Shown here one piece after another: positions 15,810 to 23,826 of a stretch of 30,318 nt of DNA (position 1 is its first letter; the number at the start of each line of letters is the position of its first letter). A model generated the notes under the pieces. That model saw only the letters and a list, made by a program, of their open reading frames with translations. It searched no databases and had not been told where the DNA came from. Made by a program: the position numbers and the translations under genes. The stretch is taken from positions 1 through 30,318 of the forward strand of contig VBGV01000067.1 in the NCBI GenBank assembly GCA_005880755.1, given 5' to 3'. Source of the stretch: Chloroflexota bacterium (GTDB taxonomy: Bacteria; Chloroflexota; Dormibacteria; Dormibacterales; Dormibacteraceae).

Positions 15810-16874
15810 GTGCTAGAACTCCTCGAGACCTGGGACGGCGAGTCGGTCTCGATTCATCGCGACCGCGAAACGGGCACGTGGATGTTCATCTGCGTCCACT
15901 CGACGGCCCTCGGATCAGCCGCCGGCGGGACACGCATGAAGCACTACGACCGGCCCGCCGACGCGCTCGCCGACGGCATGCGCCTCTCCGAGGCGATGAG
16001 CCTGAAGCTCGCGAGCGTCGACTTTCCACACGGCGGCGGCAAGGCGGTCATCGCGCTGCCTTCGACGGAGATCCCGCAAGGAGACGCGAGACGGCGTTTG
16101 CTGCACGAATACGGCCGGTTCATCAACTCGCTGGGCGGCCTTTATAGCTGCGCACCCGACATGAACACCTCAGCCGCCGACATGGACATGATCGCGGAGG
16201 TGACACCGTACGTCTTCTGCAAGACCGAGGCCGCCGGCGGGGCTGGCGACACCGCACCGGACACCGCGGTCGGCGTCCTCCACGGCATCCGCGCGAGCTG
16301 CCGCTACGCGTTCGGCTCGGACGACCTCAGCCAGAGAAGCGTCCTCGTGCAAGGGGCGGGTGGCGTCGGTGGCCGCCTCATCGAGCTGCTGCTGGAAGCG
16401 GACACCAAGGTGATCGCCACGGACATCGATCCCGCGCGCCTCGCCAACATGCGCGACAAGGGAATCGTGGTGGTTGCGCCGGATCGCGCGCTCACCACGC
16501 CGTGCGACGTGCTCGCCCCTTGCGCGACGGGAGGCATCATCAACGCCCGTACGATCCCCAACCTTCAATGTCGCGTGATCGCGGGCGGCGCCAACAACCA
16601 GCTGGAAACGCCCGCTGACGCAGACGCGTTGCGCGGCAGGGGAATCGCCTACGCGCCGGACTTCGTGATCAACGCCGGCGGCGTCCTCCATGGAGGCGGG
16701 CTGGAGGAGCAGCACTGGACTCACGAGGTCCTCGAGTCCAAGCTCGCCGGGATCGGCGACGTGATCTTCGAGATCTTTCAGCGAGCCGAGCGCGAAGGCA
16801 TCAGCACGGACGCGGCCGCGAGACGAATTGCGTTGGCCCGGATGGGGAAAGCTACGCCGGTTTCGACGCCCTGA
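15810..16874 (+). CDS. Leucine dehydrogenase-family (Glu/Leu/Phe/Val) amino acid dehydrogenase
   Basis: A 354-residue NAD-dependent dehydrogenase. The substrate domain shows GSAAGGTRMKHY (residues 35-46), KLASVDFPHGGGKAVI with Lys66 and Lys78 as the substrate and catalytic lysines, and PDMNTSAADM with Asp117. The NAD-binding motif is VQGAGGVGGRL (180-190), ending strand two at IATDID. The length and the GGTRM form match leucine/valine/phenylalanine dehydrogenases, which reversibly deaminate branched amino acids to 2-oxo acids. GTG start. The end overlaps the convergent arsM gene by 23 bases. The branched-chain transporter operon at the window end is functionally related but distant. Confidence 0.88.
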   Translation: MLELLETWDGESVSIHRDRETGTWMFICVHSTALGSAAGGTRMKHYDRPADALADGMRLSEAMSLKLASVDFPHGGGKAVIALPSTEIPQGDARRRLLHEYGRFINSLGGLYSCAPDMNTSAADMDMIAEVTPYVFCKTEAAGGAGDTAPDTAVGVLHGIRASCRYAFGSDDLSQRSVLVQGAGGVGGRLIELLLEADTKVIATDIDPARLANMRDKGIVVVAPDRALTTPCDVLAPCATGGIINARTIPNLQCRVIAGGANNQLETPADADALRGRGIAYAPDFVINAGGVLHGGGLEEQHWTHEVLESKLAGIGDVIFEIFQRAEREGISTDAAARRIALARMGKATPVSTP

Positions 16875-17601
16875 TGTAGGCGCTTCCGACCTTGCCCGCG
16901 CCAGGCAGGACCTGGGTCGCGTGCACCTCGAACTCCGGTTCCGCGAATCCTGCCGCGACCAGGGCCGCGCGGTATTCGTCGATCGGGATCGTGCCCGAGA
17001 TGCAGCCCGCCCAGGTGTCGAGCTGCTTTTTGAGCGCGGGGGCGAGGGCTTCCAGCTCGACCATGTCCGCGACCGCGAACCGGCCACCCGGGCGCAGGAT
17101 CCGATAAGCCTCCCTGATCACAGCGGCCTTGTCCTCCGCGAGATTGATCACGCAGTTGGAGATCACGACGTCGACTGACGCGTCGGCAAGGGGGACGTTG
17201 TCGATGGATCCCGTCAAGAACGTGGCGTTGGTAATGCCCGCCTTCGCGCGATTGCGATTGGCGAGCTCGAGCATCTCGTCGGTCATGTCGACGCCGTACG
17301 CGTGGCCGCCCGGCGAGACCCGTCGCGCCGACAGCAGCACGTCCAGCCCCGCCCCGGATCCCAGGTCGAGCACGATCTCGCCCGGCTTCAGGTCGGCGAG
17401 CATGGTCGGGTTGCCGCAACCGAGGCTCACCGAGTCGGTCAATCCGATCTCCTTCAGCTCTGCCTCCGCGTAAGAGCCCGCGCAGCCGCAGTCGGGGCCG
17501 TCGACCGCGCAACAGCCGGCTTTGGAGTCGACCGGCAGCACGGCGATCAGCTTCGCCGCGTTCGCGTACCGGGATCTGACGGCTTCTTTGACTTCGCTCA
17601 T
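16852..17601 (-). CDS. arsM: Arsenite S-adenosylmethionine methyltransferase
   Basis: A 249-residue protein. SAM-binding motif VLDLGSGAGLDVLLSARRV spans residues 77-95. The three As(III)-binding cysteines of ArsM are in place: Cys62 in SLGCGNP, Cys150 in ISNCVINL and Cys200 in AGCISGTIP; an extra N-terminal cluster (Cys30, Cys31, Cys38, Cys40) is present. It methylates arsenite to methylated and volatile arsenicals in the cytosol. ATG start. It is divergent from an arsR gene, with an inverted repeat 16 bases upstream of the start, so it is probably derepressed by arsenite. Confidence 0.93.
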   Translation of the reverse strand: MSEVKEAVRSRYANAAKLIAVLPVDSKAGCCAVDGPDCGCAGSYAEAELKEIGLTDSVSLGCGNPTMLADLKPGEIVLDLGSGAGLDVLLSARRVSPGGHAYGVDMTDEMLELANRNRAKAGITNATFLTGSIDNVPLADASVDVVISNCVINLAEDKAAVIREAYRILRPGGRFAVADMVELEALAPALKKQLDTWAGCISGTIPIDEYRAALVAAGFAEPEFEVHATQVLPGAGKVGSAYIRASKPA

Positions 17602-17617
17602 CGTGTCATGCTCCTGA

Positions 17618-17641
17618 ATCCATCGATAATCGTCGATGGAT
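17618..17641. promoter_or_regulatory. Perfect inverted repeat, probable ArsR operator
   Basis: The half-sites atccatcga (17618-17626) and tcgatggat (17633-17641) are exact reverse complements separated by the six bases taatcg. The site is AT-richer than its surroundings, lies 16 bases before the arsM start and about 95 before the arsR start, and has the size and symmetry expected for an ArsR dimer. A tactgt at its right edge could be a -10 element for arsR. Binding is inferred. Confidence 0.75.
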
Positions 17642-17676
17642 ACTGTAGCATGGAGTCGTGGGATTGAAAACCATTC

Positions 17677-17713
17677 CCCTCTCCCCTGCAGGGGAGAGGG
17701 TTAGGGTGAGGGG
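17677..17713. repeat. Intergenic REP-like palindrome upstream of arsR
   Basis: A perfect 24-bp palindrome (17677-17700, centre ctgcag; arm ccctctcccctg) is followed by ttagggtgagggg. The ggggagagggttagggtgagggg pattern is a dispersed intergenic repeat seen in many GC-rich genomes; here the left outer arm is missing. It sits in the arsR 5' leader. If transcribed it forms a stable hairpin, so it may attenuate or stabilise the arsR message. No other copy was noticed in this window. Confidence 0.65.
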
Positions 17714-17735
17714 CGTGTGTTGCAACCTACCTCGC

Positions 17736-18020
17736 GTGAGCGAAACCTGGGCCGAAAGCCGAGCCGACCTGATGAAGGCGTTGGGCGATCCGACTCGCCT
17801 GACGATGGTCGCCTCGCTGTGGAGGGCCGCGTCCCCGATCTGCATCTGCGATTTCACCGCGGGCCTCGGCCTCACCCAGCCGACCATCTCGCACCACATG
17901 GCAAAGCTCAAAGAAGCGGGCCTGGTCGAGTCCGAGAAGCGCGGAATCTGGATTTACTACCGGCTCCGCGACAAACTGCCGACAGAAACACGAGAGTTGC
18001 TAAGCCGCCTTATCGATTAG
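17736..18020 (+). CDS. arsR: ArsR-family arsenic-responsive repressor
   Basis: A 94-residue winged-helix repressor. It has the ArsR start ADLMKALGDPTRLTMVASLW and the metalloregulatory motif SPICICDF with Cys36 and Cys38, equivalent to the CxCD arsenite site of classical ArsR. The recognition helix is LTQPTISHHMAKLKEAGLV and the wing EKRGIWIYYRL. It represses until As(III) binds. The frame is open back to 17658, but that extension would translate the REP-like palindrome, so the GTG at 17736 is chosen. It is divergent from arsM; the inverted repeat at 17618 is its likely target, giving autoregulation. Confidence 0.9.
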   Translation: MSETWAESRADLMKALGDPTRLTMVASLWRAASPICICDFTAGLGLTQPTISHHMAKLKEAGLVESEKRGIWIYYRLRDKLPTETRELLSRLID

Positions 18021-18043
18021 GGATTCGCCGCTACTGTTACCGC

Positions 18044-19204
18044 GTGCGCGCGAGCGGGGCGGCCCTCGGCTTGATTCTCATGGTGGTCGGATGCGGCGGT
18101 TCCACCCCCAGCGCGTCGCATACGCCATCACCGACCTCGACGGCAACCGCGTCCGCAATCACGACCACACCGTCAAGCACGACCTCACCCGGTGCCACGC
18201 CACCACCAGGTCCCGCAACCCTTGTCCACTGCGTGGGCACCCTCCCCGCCGGCGACAACATGGTGATCGGCACCGTGACGGGAGATCCGACGGTCGTGGT
18301 GCGAGACATCCAGGACCCGGCCAACGCACGCAACCTCTGCACCTTCGACACGAGCGTCCTCGCTCCCGAGTTCGTCAGCGCGTCCGCGGTCGCCTACGAG
18401 ACTGCGGACAACCAGATCATCGGGGCGCAGCTCGCGGGCGGCCCGACGCGCATCCTTGCCACCTACGGCGCCGGCGTCATCGGCTCGGGCCAGTACGCGA
18501 TCAGCCCGGACGGCCGCTCCGTCACCTACCTCGACGGCAACACCTGGCGGCTCGCCGGGCCGTCGGGCAACCGCGTGCTCGCGACCTTGCCCGCCGTGCC
18601 GGGTCGAGGTGTCAATCCTGACGAGGACGACAGCTTCCTCGGCTTTTCACCCGACGGCCTGTACATCGCGCTGTTCCAGACCTTCCACGTGGGAGGCACC
18701 GGTGAGACCGCGCCGGACCAGGTCCGCCGCGCGAGCGACGGAACGCTCGCCTATTCGACCTCCGGCATGACGATGGCGGTGTGGGCATCGGTGCCGAGCC
18801 GCCTGTTCTTCCGTGACGCGACCGGCAACCTCCACCGGTGGGATCCGTCGACCGGGCTCTCTTCGATGACCTCGCTGCACTGGATCAGGCCGCGGTCCTC
18901 GCCGGATGGGCGCTGGATCGCGTACACGTTCCGCACCACGAGCGGAATCGGCGGCATCGGCTTCTACAGCGTGCAGGCCAACAGCGTGTCGAACACGACA
19001 CCGCCGGGACGTTCCGGCGTCAGGTTCCTCACCAACGACCTGGTCTGGTACAAGGGCGAGCGCGCATGCTCGACGTGCTTCGGTGGGCAACCGACACCAA
19101 CCGGCGTCACGTACATCTACAGCATCGCGGGCACGTCGGAGATCACCTCGCGCCTGTCAGACGTCAACGACGCCTGGCCGCGCGTGACTGCTCCCGGTCT
19201 CTAA
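18044..19204 (+). CDS. Exported lipoprotein with TolB-like beta-propeller
   Basis: A 386-residue protein. The GTG at 18044 gives a short lipoprotein signal, VRASGAALGLILMVVGC, with the lipidated cysteine at residue 17. A Ser/Thr/Pro linker (about residues 20-55) acts as a stalk. The rest shows repeated PD40-type blades: YAISPDGRSVTYLDG, FLGFSPDGLYIALFQ and RSSPDGRWIAYTF, spaced as in TolB or WD40-like propellers. Such domains bind proteins or sugars outside the membrane; no enzyme motif is seen. A longer in-frame reading back into arsR exists but would destroy the signal peptide. It ends convergently with the next gene, six bases apart. Confidence 0.75.
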   Translation: MRASGAALGLILMVVGCGGSTPSASHTPSPTSTATASAITTTPSSTTSPGATPPPGPATLVHCVGTLPAGDNMVIGTVTGDPTVVVRDIQDPANARNLCTFDTSVLAPEFVSASAVAYETADNQIIGAQLAGGPTRILATYGAGVIGSGQYAISPDGRSVTYLDGNTWRLAGPSGNRVLATLPAVPGRGVNPDEDDSFLGFSPDGLYIALFQTFHVGGTGETAPDQVRRASDGTLAYSTSGMTMAVWASVPSRLFFRDATGNLHRWDPSTGLSSMTSLHWIRPRSSPDGRWIAYTFRTTSGIGGIGFYSVQANSVSNTTPPGRSGVRFLTNDLVWYKGERACSTCFGGQPTPTGVTYIYSIAGTSEITSRLSDVNDAWPRVTAPGL

Positions 19205-19209
19205 GCCGG

Positions 19210-19632
19210 CTAGGCCAGCTCTCGCCGCCGCTGCTCGCGCCGGGCCTTGTCCTCCGGACCGACCATCCGCACCATCACGGCGCGGTAGTGGAGCAGCGCC
19301 TGGCGCATGCCCTCGGTCTTGTCTTTCGACGTGTAGCCGAGCCGGTGCGCTCGCTGCATCTCTTGCGGCAGGTCCCGTTCGGTCAACGGATGGCCGCGCT
19401 CGCGCAGCACGGACATGACCAGCGCCTCCGCCTCGCGTACCGCCTGCTCCGGCGAGTCGACGAACTTCATCTCGATCTCGTCCCACTCGCCTGCGTAGCG
19501 GTCGCGCGAGTCCGGCGGCAGCGGCCGCAGCTTCGGCCGCCCGCGGCCCACGCCCGCGGCGCGAAACAGGAAGAGCAGCACGACGACGACCAGGGCGATG
19601 ACCAGGATCGTGGTTAGGGTTCCAGTGTCCAT
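19210..19632 (-). CDS. Membrane-anchored protein of unknown function
   Basis: A 140-residue protein with one N-terminal membrane helix (TLTTILVIALVVVVLLFLFRAAGVG) and a charged cytosolic part. The latter has a heptad-like segment EMKFVDSPEQAVREAEALVMSVLRERG and a basic C-terminus (EDKARREQRRREL), suggesting helical structure. The ATG at 19632 is fixed by a ggaggtg Shine-Dalgarno about 8 bases upstream; a start 17 codons earlier is possible but less supported. No family name can be given with certainty. It is divergent from the glycosyltransferase gene with about 108 bases between them. Confidence 0.72.
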   Translation of the reverse strand: MDTGTLTTILVIALVVVVLLFLFRAAGVGRGRPKLRPLPPDSRDRYAGEWDEIEMKFVDSPEQAVREAEALVMSVLRERGHPLTERDLPQEMQRAHRLGYTSKDKTEGMRQALLHYRAVMVRMVGPEDKARREQRRRELA

Positions 19633-19740
19633 CTGAGTCGGCACCTCCACATAGGGAACGCCAACCCCTTGGCTTCGACTCAATCGCGGGTGAGCCGAAT
19701 CCGGCTTGAACTCGGGGCGCCGGGCCCAAAATAGGCCGCC

Positions 19741-21393
19741 GTGGCCACCGCTGCCGTGCTGGAGCAGTCACCGTCGCTGTCGCATGACCGGCCTCGCGCC
19801 GATGTGGCGCTGCTCGGTTTCGTCACCGCCGCGGTGATGGCCCGGCTGCTCTTCTGGACCATCACGAACCGCATGTTCGAGGACGGCCTGACCACGATCA
19901 CCCACGCCCGCAACGTCCCTCTCGGGCTGGGCCTCATCCACCACGCCGGCGAAGGCAACGTGCATGGTTTCACCTCCGCGATCGGGGTCTTGATCCCGCT
20001 GGCGGGCGAGCTGGTTCACCAGGGGTCGGGCATGTTCGCGATGCGCGTCGCGTCCTTGATCGCCGTTTGCATCGCACTCGTCTATGCACGGCTGATCTGC
20101 CGCGATCTGAGACTCGGCGCGTTTCCCACCGCCTTCGTCCTGGCCTACCTCGCCTTCGACCAGAACATGATCTTTTACGGCATGTCGGGGATGGAGACCC
20201 AGGTCGCCGTCACCGTCATCCTCGGCGGCGTGTACCACGTCCGTCGCCAGGACCTGGTCGCTTCTGGGATCTGGCTTGGGCTTGCCCCATTGGCGCGTCC
20301 GGAGTTTGTGTTGTGGGTGGCCCCCGCGCTGGCCTACCTCGCGCTGGGCAACCTGCGGCGCGCGATCGCGGCGGGCGGCATCGCGGGGGCGATCGTCGCG
20401 CCGTGGATCGTCTTCACGACCGCGTACTACGGCTCGCCGATTCCGAACACGGTCGTCGCGAAGGCGACCGTGAGCCCGATCCCGGCCATCCTGAGCAACG
20501 GCTCACCGCTGCCGTGGCTGGAGTGGCTGTTCGGGCAGGTGACCGGGCATATCGAGCTGCTCCTCTATCACTTCGAGCCGTTCCACGAGGTCTGGAGCAC
20601 GGCCGCGGCGCCGCTGCCCGGTCCGGTCCTGATCGTCATCGCCGTCGTGGTGGCCGACCTTTTCGCGATCGGTCTCGTTGCGTCTCGTCAGGTCGCGGGC
20701 TGGTGGCCGGCACTGGCTTTTATCGGGCTCTTTTTCGCGTATCGCGTCTATTTCATCCCGACCATCAACTATTACGACTGGTACCTGCCGCCGTTTCTGG
20801 CCCTGGTCATGATCGTCGTGGCGGCGGGCCTGCAGAGGATCTACGCGTGGCGCCATGCGATCACAAGAATCCTTTCCATCGCGCTCGCCCTCGCTTTTGC
20901 CATGCACATGCCGTTCAGCTTCGCGGTCGAGTCGAAGGTGCAGGCGGTGGAAAACGAGGTGAGGACCAACGTCGCCGAGTACCTCAAGGCCACGGTCCCT
21001 CGAGGCGAGTCGGTGACTTCGGAGTCGGCCGGCTACATCGGTTTCTATGGCGGGGTGAAGCTGTTCGATTATCCAGGGCTGACATCGAAGACCTCGGTGC
21101 GCGCGCTGCAGGCGCTGCCGCCTGACCAGCGCGACCTTCCACATCTCGTCGCAGCGCTCAAACCAGACTGGCTGGTGCTCCGCCCGTGGGAGCTGGAGTC
21201 GCTCCGGCAGCAGTTTCCGGAGATCGCGGCCGAGTACCAGGTCGTGCGCGTGTTTCAAATGCCCGGCGCGCCCGACGCCCAGCTCGATGTCGACGGCGCC
21301 ACCACCATCTCGTTCGGTGGCCTGTCCGAGACGGACGTGGACGAGAAGTTCATCGTCCTGAGAAAAAATTGCGGAACGCAATCGACATGTTGA
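19741..21393 (+). CDS. GT-C fold membrane glycosyltransferase (AftB-like)
   Basis: A 550-residue polytopic protein with about ten membrane segments. After the first helix comes NRMFEDGLTTITHARNV with the acidic pair Glu47-Asp48 of the first outer loop, typical of GT-C transferases using polyprenyl-phosphate sugars. Further landmarks are the HHAGEGNVHGFTSAIG loop, GMSGMETQVA, LARPEF and YYGSPIPNTVVAKA, a pattern shared with mycobacterial arabinofuranosyltransferase AftB. It probably adds a sugar to a cell-envelope polymer or protein on the outer face. The C-terminal 130 residues form an extracellular domain. GTG start. The acceptor and donor are unknown. Confidence 0.78.
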   Translation: MATAAVLEQSPSLSHDRPRADVALLGFVTAAVMARLLFWTITNRMFEDGLTTITHARNVPLGLGLIHHAGEGNVHGFTSAIGVLIPLAGELVHQGSGMFAMRVASLIAVCIALVYARLICRDLRLGAFPTAFVLAYLAFDQNMIFYGMSGMETQVAVTVILGGVYHVRRQDLVASGIWLGLAPLARPEFVLWVAPALAYLALGNLRRAIAAGGIAGAIVAPWIVFTTAYYGSPIPNTVVAKATVSPIPAILSNGSPLPWLEWLFGQVTGHIELLLYHFEPFHEVWSTAAAPLPGPVLIVIAVVVADLFAIGLVASRQVAGWWPALAFIGLFFAYRVYFIPTINYYDWYLPPFLALVMIVVAAGLQRIYAWRHAITRILSIALALAFAMHMPFSFAVESKVQAVENEVRTNVAEYLKATVPRGESVTSESAGYIGFYGGVKLFDYPGLTSKTSVRALQALPPDQRDLPHLVAALKPDWLVLRPWELESLRQQFPEIAAEYQVVRVFQMPGAPDAQLDVDGATTISFGGLSETDVDEKFIVLRKNCGTQSTC

Positions 21394-21426
21394 AGCCACG
21401 CAGAAAGGTCCGCGCGTTGTACCAGC

Positions 21427-21774
21427 GTGGAGATCCGGCAGGCCTTGTTGTGGAGCGGCCTGCTGCTTGGAAGTCAGGCGACCGACACCATCACGACCGC
21501 AATCGACCGCGCCCAGGGCTCGATCGAGTCGATGCCGGTCAGCGCTCGCCTGCTCGAGGTCGGAGGCATCGCGCTCTTTTGGGGCTTCAAGGTCCTCATC
21601 GTCGCCGGAGCGGCGGCCGTGCTGATCGCAGCCGCACGCAAAGTCCGTGAGGAGGACCACCGCCTCTCACGCCTGACGTTTCGCCTCACGCTGGTCGCGG
21701 TGCAGGCGGTTACGGTTTGCCTCGCGACCGCGTCGCTCAGCAACCTTTACCTGCTGACCTCGATCCCGGGCTAG
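21427..21774 (+). CDS. Small membrane protein of unknown function
   Basis: A 115-residue protein with three hydrophobic segments: LLWSGLLLGSQATDTITT near the N-terminus, GGIALFWGFKVLIVAGAAAVLIAA in the middle and LVAVQAVTVCLATASLSNLYLLT at the end. A basic loop, RKVREEDHRLSRLTFR, is probably cytosolic. The N-terminal Q-x-x-D-x-x-TT pattern recalls DUF5658-type proteins, but I do not assign it. GTG start, 33 bases after the glycosyltransferase stop, so cotranscription is likely. It ends four bases from the convergent propeller gene. Confidence 0.62.
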   Translation: MEIRQALLWSGLLLGSQATDTITTAIDRAQGSIESMPVSARLLEVGGIALFWGFKVLIVAGAAAVLIAAARKVREEDHRLSRLTFRLTLVAVQAVTVCLATASLSNLYLLTSIPG

Positions 21775-21778
21775 GTTT

Positions 21779-22954
21779 TCAGTCTTCGGCGGGCGCGACC
21801 CTCACGATCTTGCCGCTGCCTGGGGCGGTGTTGGCCGAGTTCACGCTGACGTACAGCGTCCCGCCTGGCCCGGGCGTGACCCCGCCCGGCAAGGGCAGCG
21901 ATCCGCCGCCGACGTGCTGGTGGACACTCGGATTGGCGAACGGGATCCGCACCAGGTCTCCGGGCGGGCCCGCGGAGTTGGGCTGGAACATCTCGGTCGC
22001 CCAGAAGTTGCCGCTTCGGTCGAAGGTGCATGCGGTCAGCGTGGTCAGGCCGCTGGCCCAGACATGAGTCCCGGCGGTGATGAAGTCCTCGTTCGTGTCC
22101 GGGTCGACCCGATAAACGTGCGACTGCCCGGGCCCAAACACAAAGAGGTTGGCCACGAAGTCCAGGGTCCCGACGTACAAGGCACCGTCTGGGCCCACCG
22201 CGGCGCACGTCGGGGTTGAGTCACGAATCGGATCGTTGGGGATGAAAGCGATCACCCGCGCGGTGCCGTTGTTCATCACTTCGAGCACGGTGTTGGCGCC
22301 GGCATCGATGACGAATGTGCGCGGCTTGCCGGTCTTCCCATCCCTGGTCATGAGCACGCCATAGGGGTTGGAGTCAGGGAACTCTTCCCAAAGACTTGCG
22401 TGGGCGGCCGTCCACGCGTACTGCTGGTCTCCTATATCGCTCTTGTCGGTCGGCTTGCCGGTCTCGGGATTGAGCGCGTAGAGATGCCCAATCTGCGAGA
22501 AAGAAAGCCCTTTGGTGGTTGCGTTGACGCCGTCACGAGATTCACTTTCGATCATCCGGACCTGGCAGCTGTCCGCCGCGCTCCCTGGGCAGAACGTGGT
22601 TATACCTTCAGGGCCGAGAACCTCTGGCGCGCCGTGGGCGCTGTCGTACAGCGAATCGAATGCCGTCGACCACACGAGCCGGGCGCCACTCTCGGAGAGC
22701 CGGAACCTGTCGACCTTGCCCGTGCGCGAAACGCCAAACGGACCGGGCGCGATGTCGAAATACTTGCCCGTCTCCGACACGTACAGATTGCCGCGGCCGT
22801 CGAACGCGACTCCTCGCGGCCCTTCCAGGCCCGACACGACCGGGGTGATCGTCCAGCCGGCGCCCGACGCGCCCACCGGGCTGTTGGCGGCGATGACGGC
22901 GATCAGCGCAAGCGCGGACGCCATGAGGGCACGAGTCGAGTTGCGGATCTCCAT
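21779..22954 (-). CDS. Exported ScyD/ScyE-family beta-propeller protein
   Basis: A 391-residue protein with a signal peptide (ALMASALALIAVIAANSPVGASG, cleavage near residue 30). The mature protein has NHL/SMP-30-like blades: GLEGPRGVAFDGRGNLYVSETG, GHLYALNPETGKP, AVGPDGALYVGTLDF and TACTFDRSGNFWATEMFQ. This arrangement is that of the ScyD/ScyE family, named from cyanobacterial scytonemin clusters but widespread in soil bacteria, where its role is unknown. A calcium-dependent lactonase-like activity is possible but unproven. ATG start, downstream of a gaagggag Shine-Dalgarno. Confidence 0.82.
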   Translation of the reverse strand: MEIRNSTRALMASALALIAVIAANSPVGASGAGWTITPVVSGLEGPRGVAFDGRGNLYVSETGKYFDIAPGPFGVSRTGKVDRFRLSESGARLVWSTAFDSLYDSAHGAPEVLGPEGITTFCPGSAADSCQVRMIESESRDGVNATTKGLSFSQIGHLYALNPETGKPTDKSDIGDQQYAWTAAHASLWEEFPDSNPYGVLMTRDGKTGKPRTFVIDAGANTVLEVMNNGTARVIAFIPNDPIRDSTPTCAAVGPDGALYVGTLDFVANLFVFGPGQSHVYRVDPDTNEDFITAGTHVWASGLTTLTACTFDRSGNFWATEMFQPNSAGPPGDLVRIPFANPSVHQHVGGGSLPLPGGVTPGPGGTLYVSVNSANTAPGSGKIVRVAPAED

Positions 22955-23060
22955 CGCGTGCTTCTCCCTTCAACGCGGCGACCGCGCCGGCGGTCGCGCC
23001 CCACCACGAGCGTTACCCGGCGAATCTAATGCCCACCGGGCGCGGCTGTCAACGGGGGAG

Positions 23061-23252
23061 TCAGTCCAGGCCGAGTCTCAGCAGGCGAGCCTCGTGGACC
23101 AACGAAACCTGACCCGGGTGGTGCCGGTCCCAGGCCTGCACGCAGCTTTCGCACGTGCAGCCTGGGCCGACCGAGAGCGATCTCGATCGCCTCGATCCAC
23201 GGGCCAGTTTCAACAACGTTGCGACGACCTTTCTGCGACGTAGTGCTGCCAT
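23061..23252 (-). CDS. Small CxCxxC protein, hypothetical
   Basis: A 63-residue reading frame with a basic N-terminus (MAALRRRKVVATLLKLARGSRRSRS) and a CTCESC motif (Cys32, Cys34, Cys37) followed by HH at 44-45, which together could bind a metal. It is supported by a good Shine-Dalgarno (ggagg, about five bases before the ATG) and by the lack of any competing gene. It has no recognised family, and the arginine-rich composition is also common in random frames of GC-rich DNA, so confidence is moderate. A 12-bp tandem repeat lies just upstream. Confidence 0.5.
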   Translation of the reverse strand: MAALRRRKVVATLLKLARGSRRSRSLSVGPGCTCESCVQAWDRHHPGQVSLVHEARLLRLGLD

Positions 23253-23268
23253 GTTGCCTCCGGGGTTT

Positions 23269-23292
23269 TTAGGACGTTTTTTAGGACGTTAA
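23269..23292. repeat. 12-bp tandem repeat upstream of the CxCxxC gene
   Basis: Two adjacent units, ttaggacgtttt (23269-23280) and ttaggacgttaa (23281-23292), differ only in the last two bases. They form the only clearly AT-rich island in the stretch between the two divergent small genes. They lie 17 bases before the minus-strand ATG, where a promoter or operator would be expected. Role is inferred from position. Confidence 0.5.
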
Positions 23293-23417
23293 GGAGTCTA
23301 ACGAGGGGGCCCCGGTTTTCCGGCGATTACGGAGTTTGGTTAGGCGCCGCGGGTTCAGCGTTAGTGCTTTCCAACGAGGGGACGGGGCCGGAATTCAGCG
23401 ACACAGGAGGGAGATCA

Positions 23418-23807
23418 ATGCTCTCGTTTCGATTCGCCATCCTCGGCGCGGCTGCGGCTCTCACGCTGGGCACAGCCAGCGCCCTTGCAATGCAAGAAGG
23501 TTCGAGCGGGACTGACCCGGATTCGCATGGCGATGCAGTCGCGTCTGCTGCGCGCACGACATGTCCACACGGTCCTGACGGCGTGCATGGCGCGTGCGTG
23601 AGCGCGATCGCATCAGCCGAGGGGCAGGAGAACGAAGACGGAGCGCAGGCCGCGCGCGTCAAGGCCTGCAAGGCCGCCGGCGCGAATGAGGACCAGTCGG
23701 AAAAGAAGCCGGCCAAGGGCGACAAGGCCGCGAAGGCTGCCGACCGAACCGAAGACAAGGCGGAGCACAAAGCGTTCGTCGCATGCGTGCAGGGACAGAC
23801 ATCGTGA
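23418..23807 (+). CDS. Small exported Cys/Lys/Ala-rich protein
   Basis: A 129-residue protein with a signal peptide MLSFRFAILGAAAALTLGTASALA. The mature part is hydrophilic with spaced cysteines in TTCPHGPDGVHGACVSAIAS, VKACKAAG and FVACVQG. The two ACxxA-type cysteine helices are separated by a low-complexity lysine/alanine/glutamate stretch (EKKPAKGDKAAKAADRTEDKAEHK). The two cysteines in the first block could form a disulfide. No function known. The ATG at 23418 has a ggaggga Shine-Dalgarno six bases upstream; the upstream in-frame GTG would cover the signal peptide and is rejected. Confidence 0.72.
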   Translation: MLSFRFAILGAAAALTLGTASALAMQEGSSGTDPDSHGDAVASAARTTCPHGPDGVHGACVSAIASAEGQENEDGAQAARVKACKAAGANEDQSEKKPAKGDKAAKAADRTEDKAEHKAFVACVQGQTS

Positions 23808-23826
23808 CCTGGGAATCAGCGGCGAG

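Noticed and set aside
17658..17735. Longer ArsR N-terminus starting at a GTG at 17658
   Set aside because: The added residues come from the REP-like palindrome and the usual ArsR start lies at 17736.
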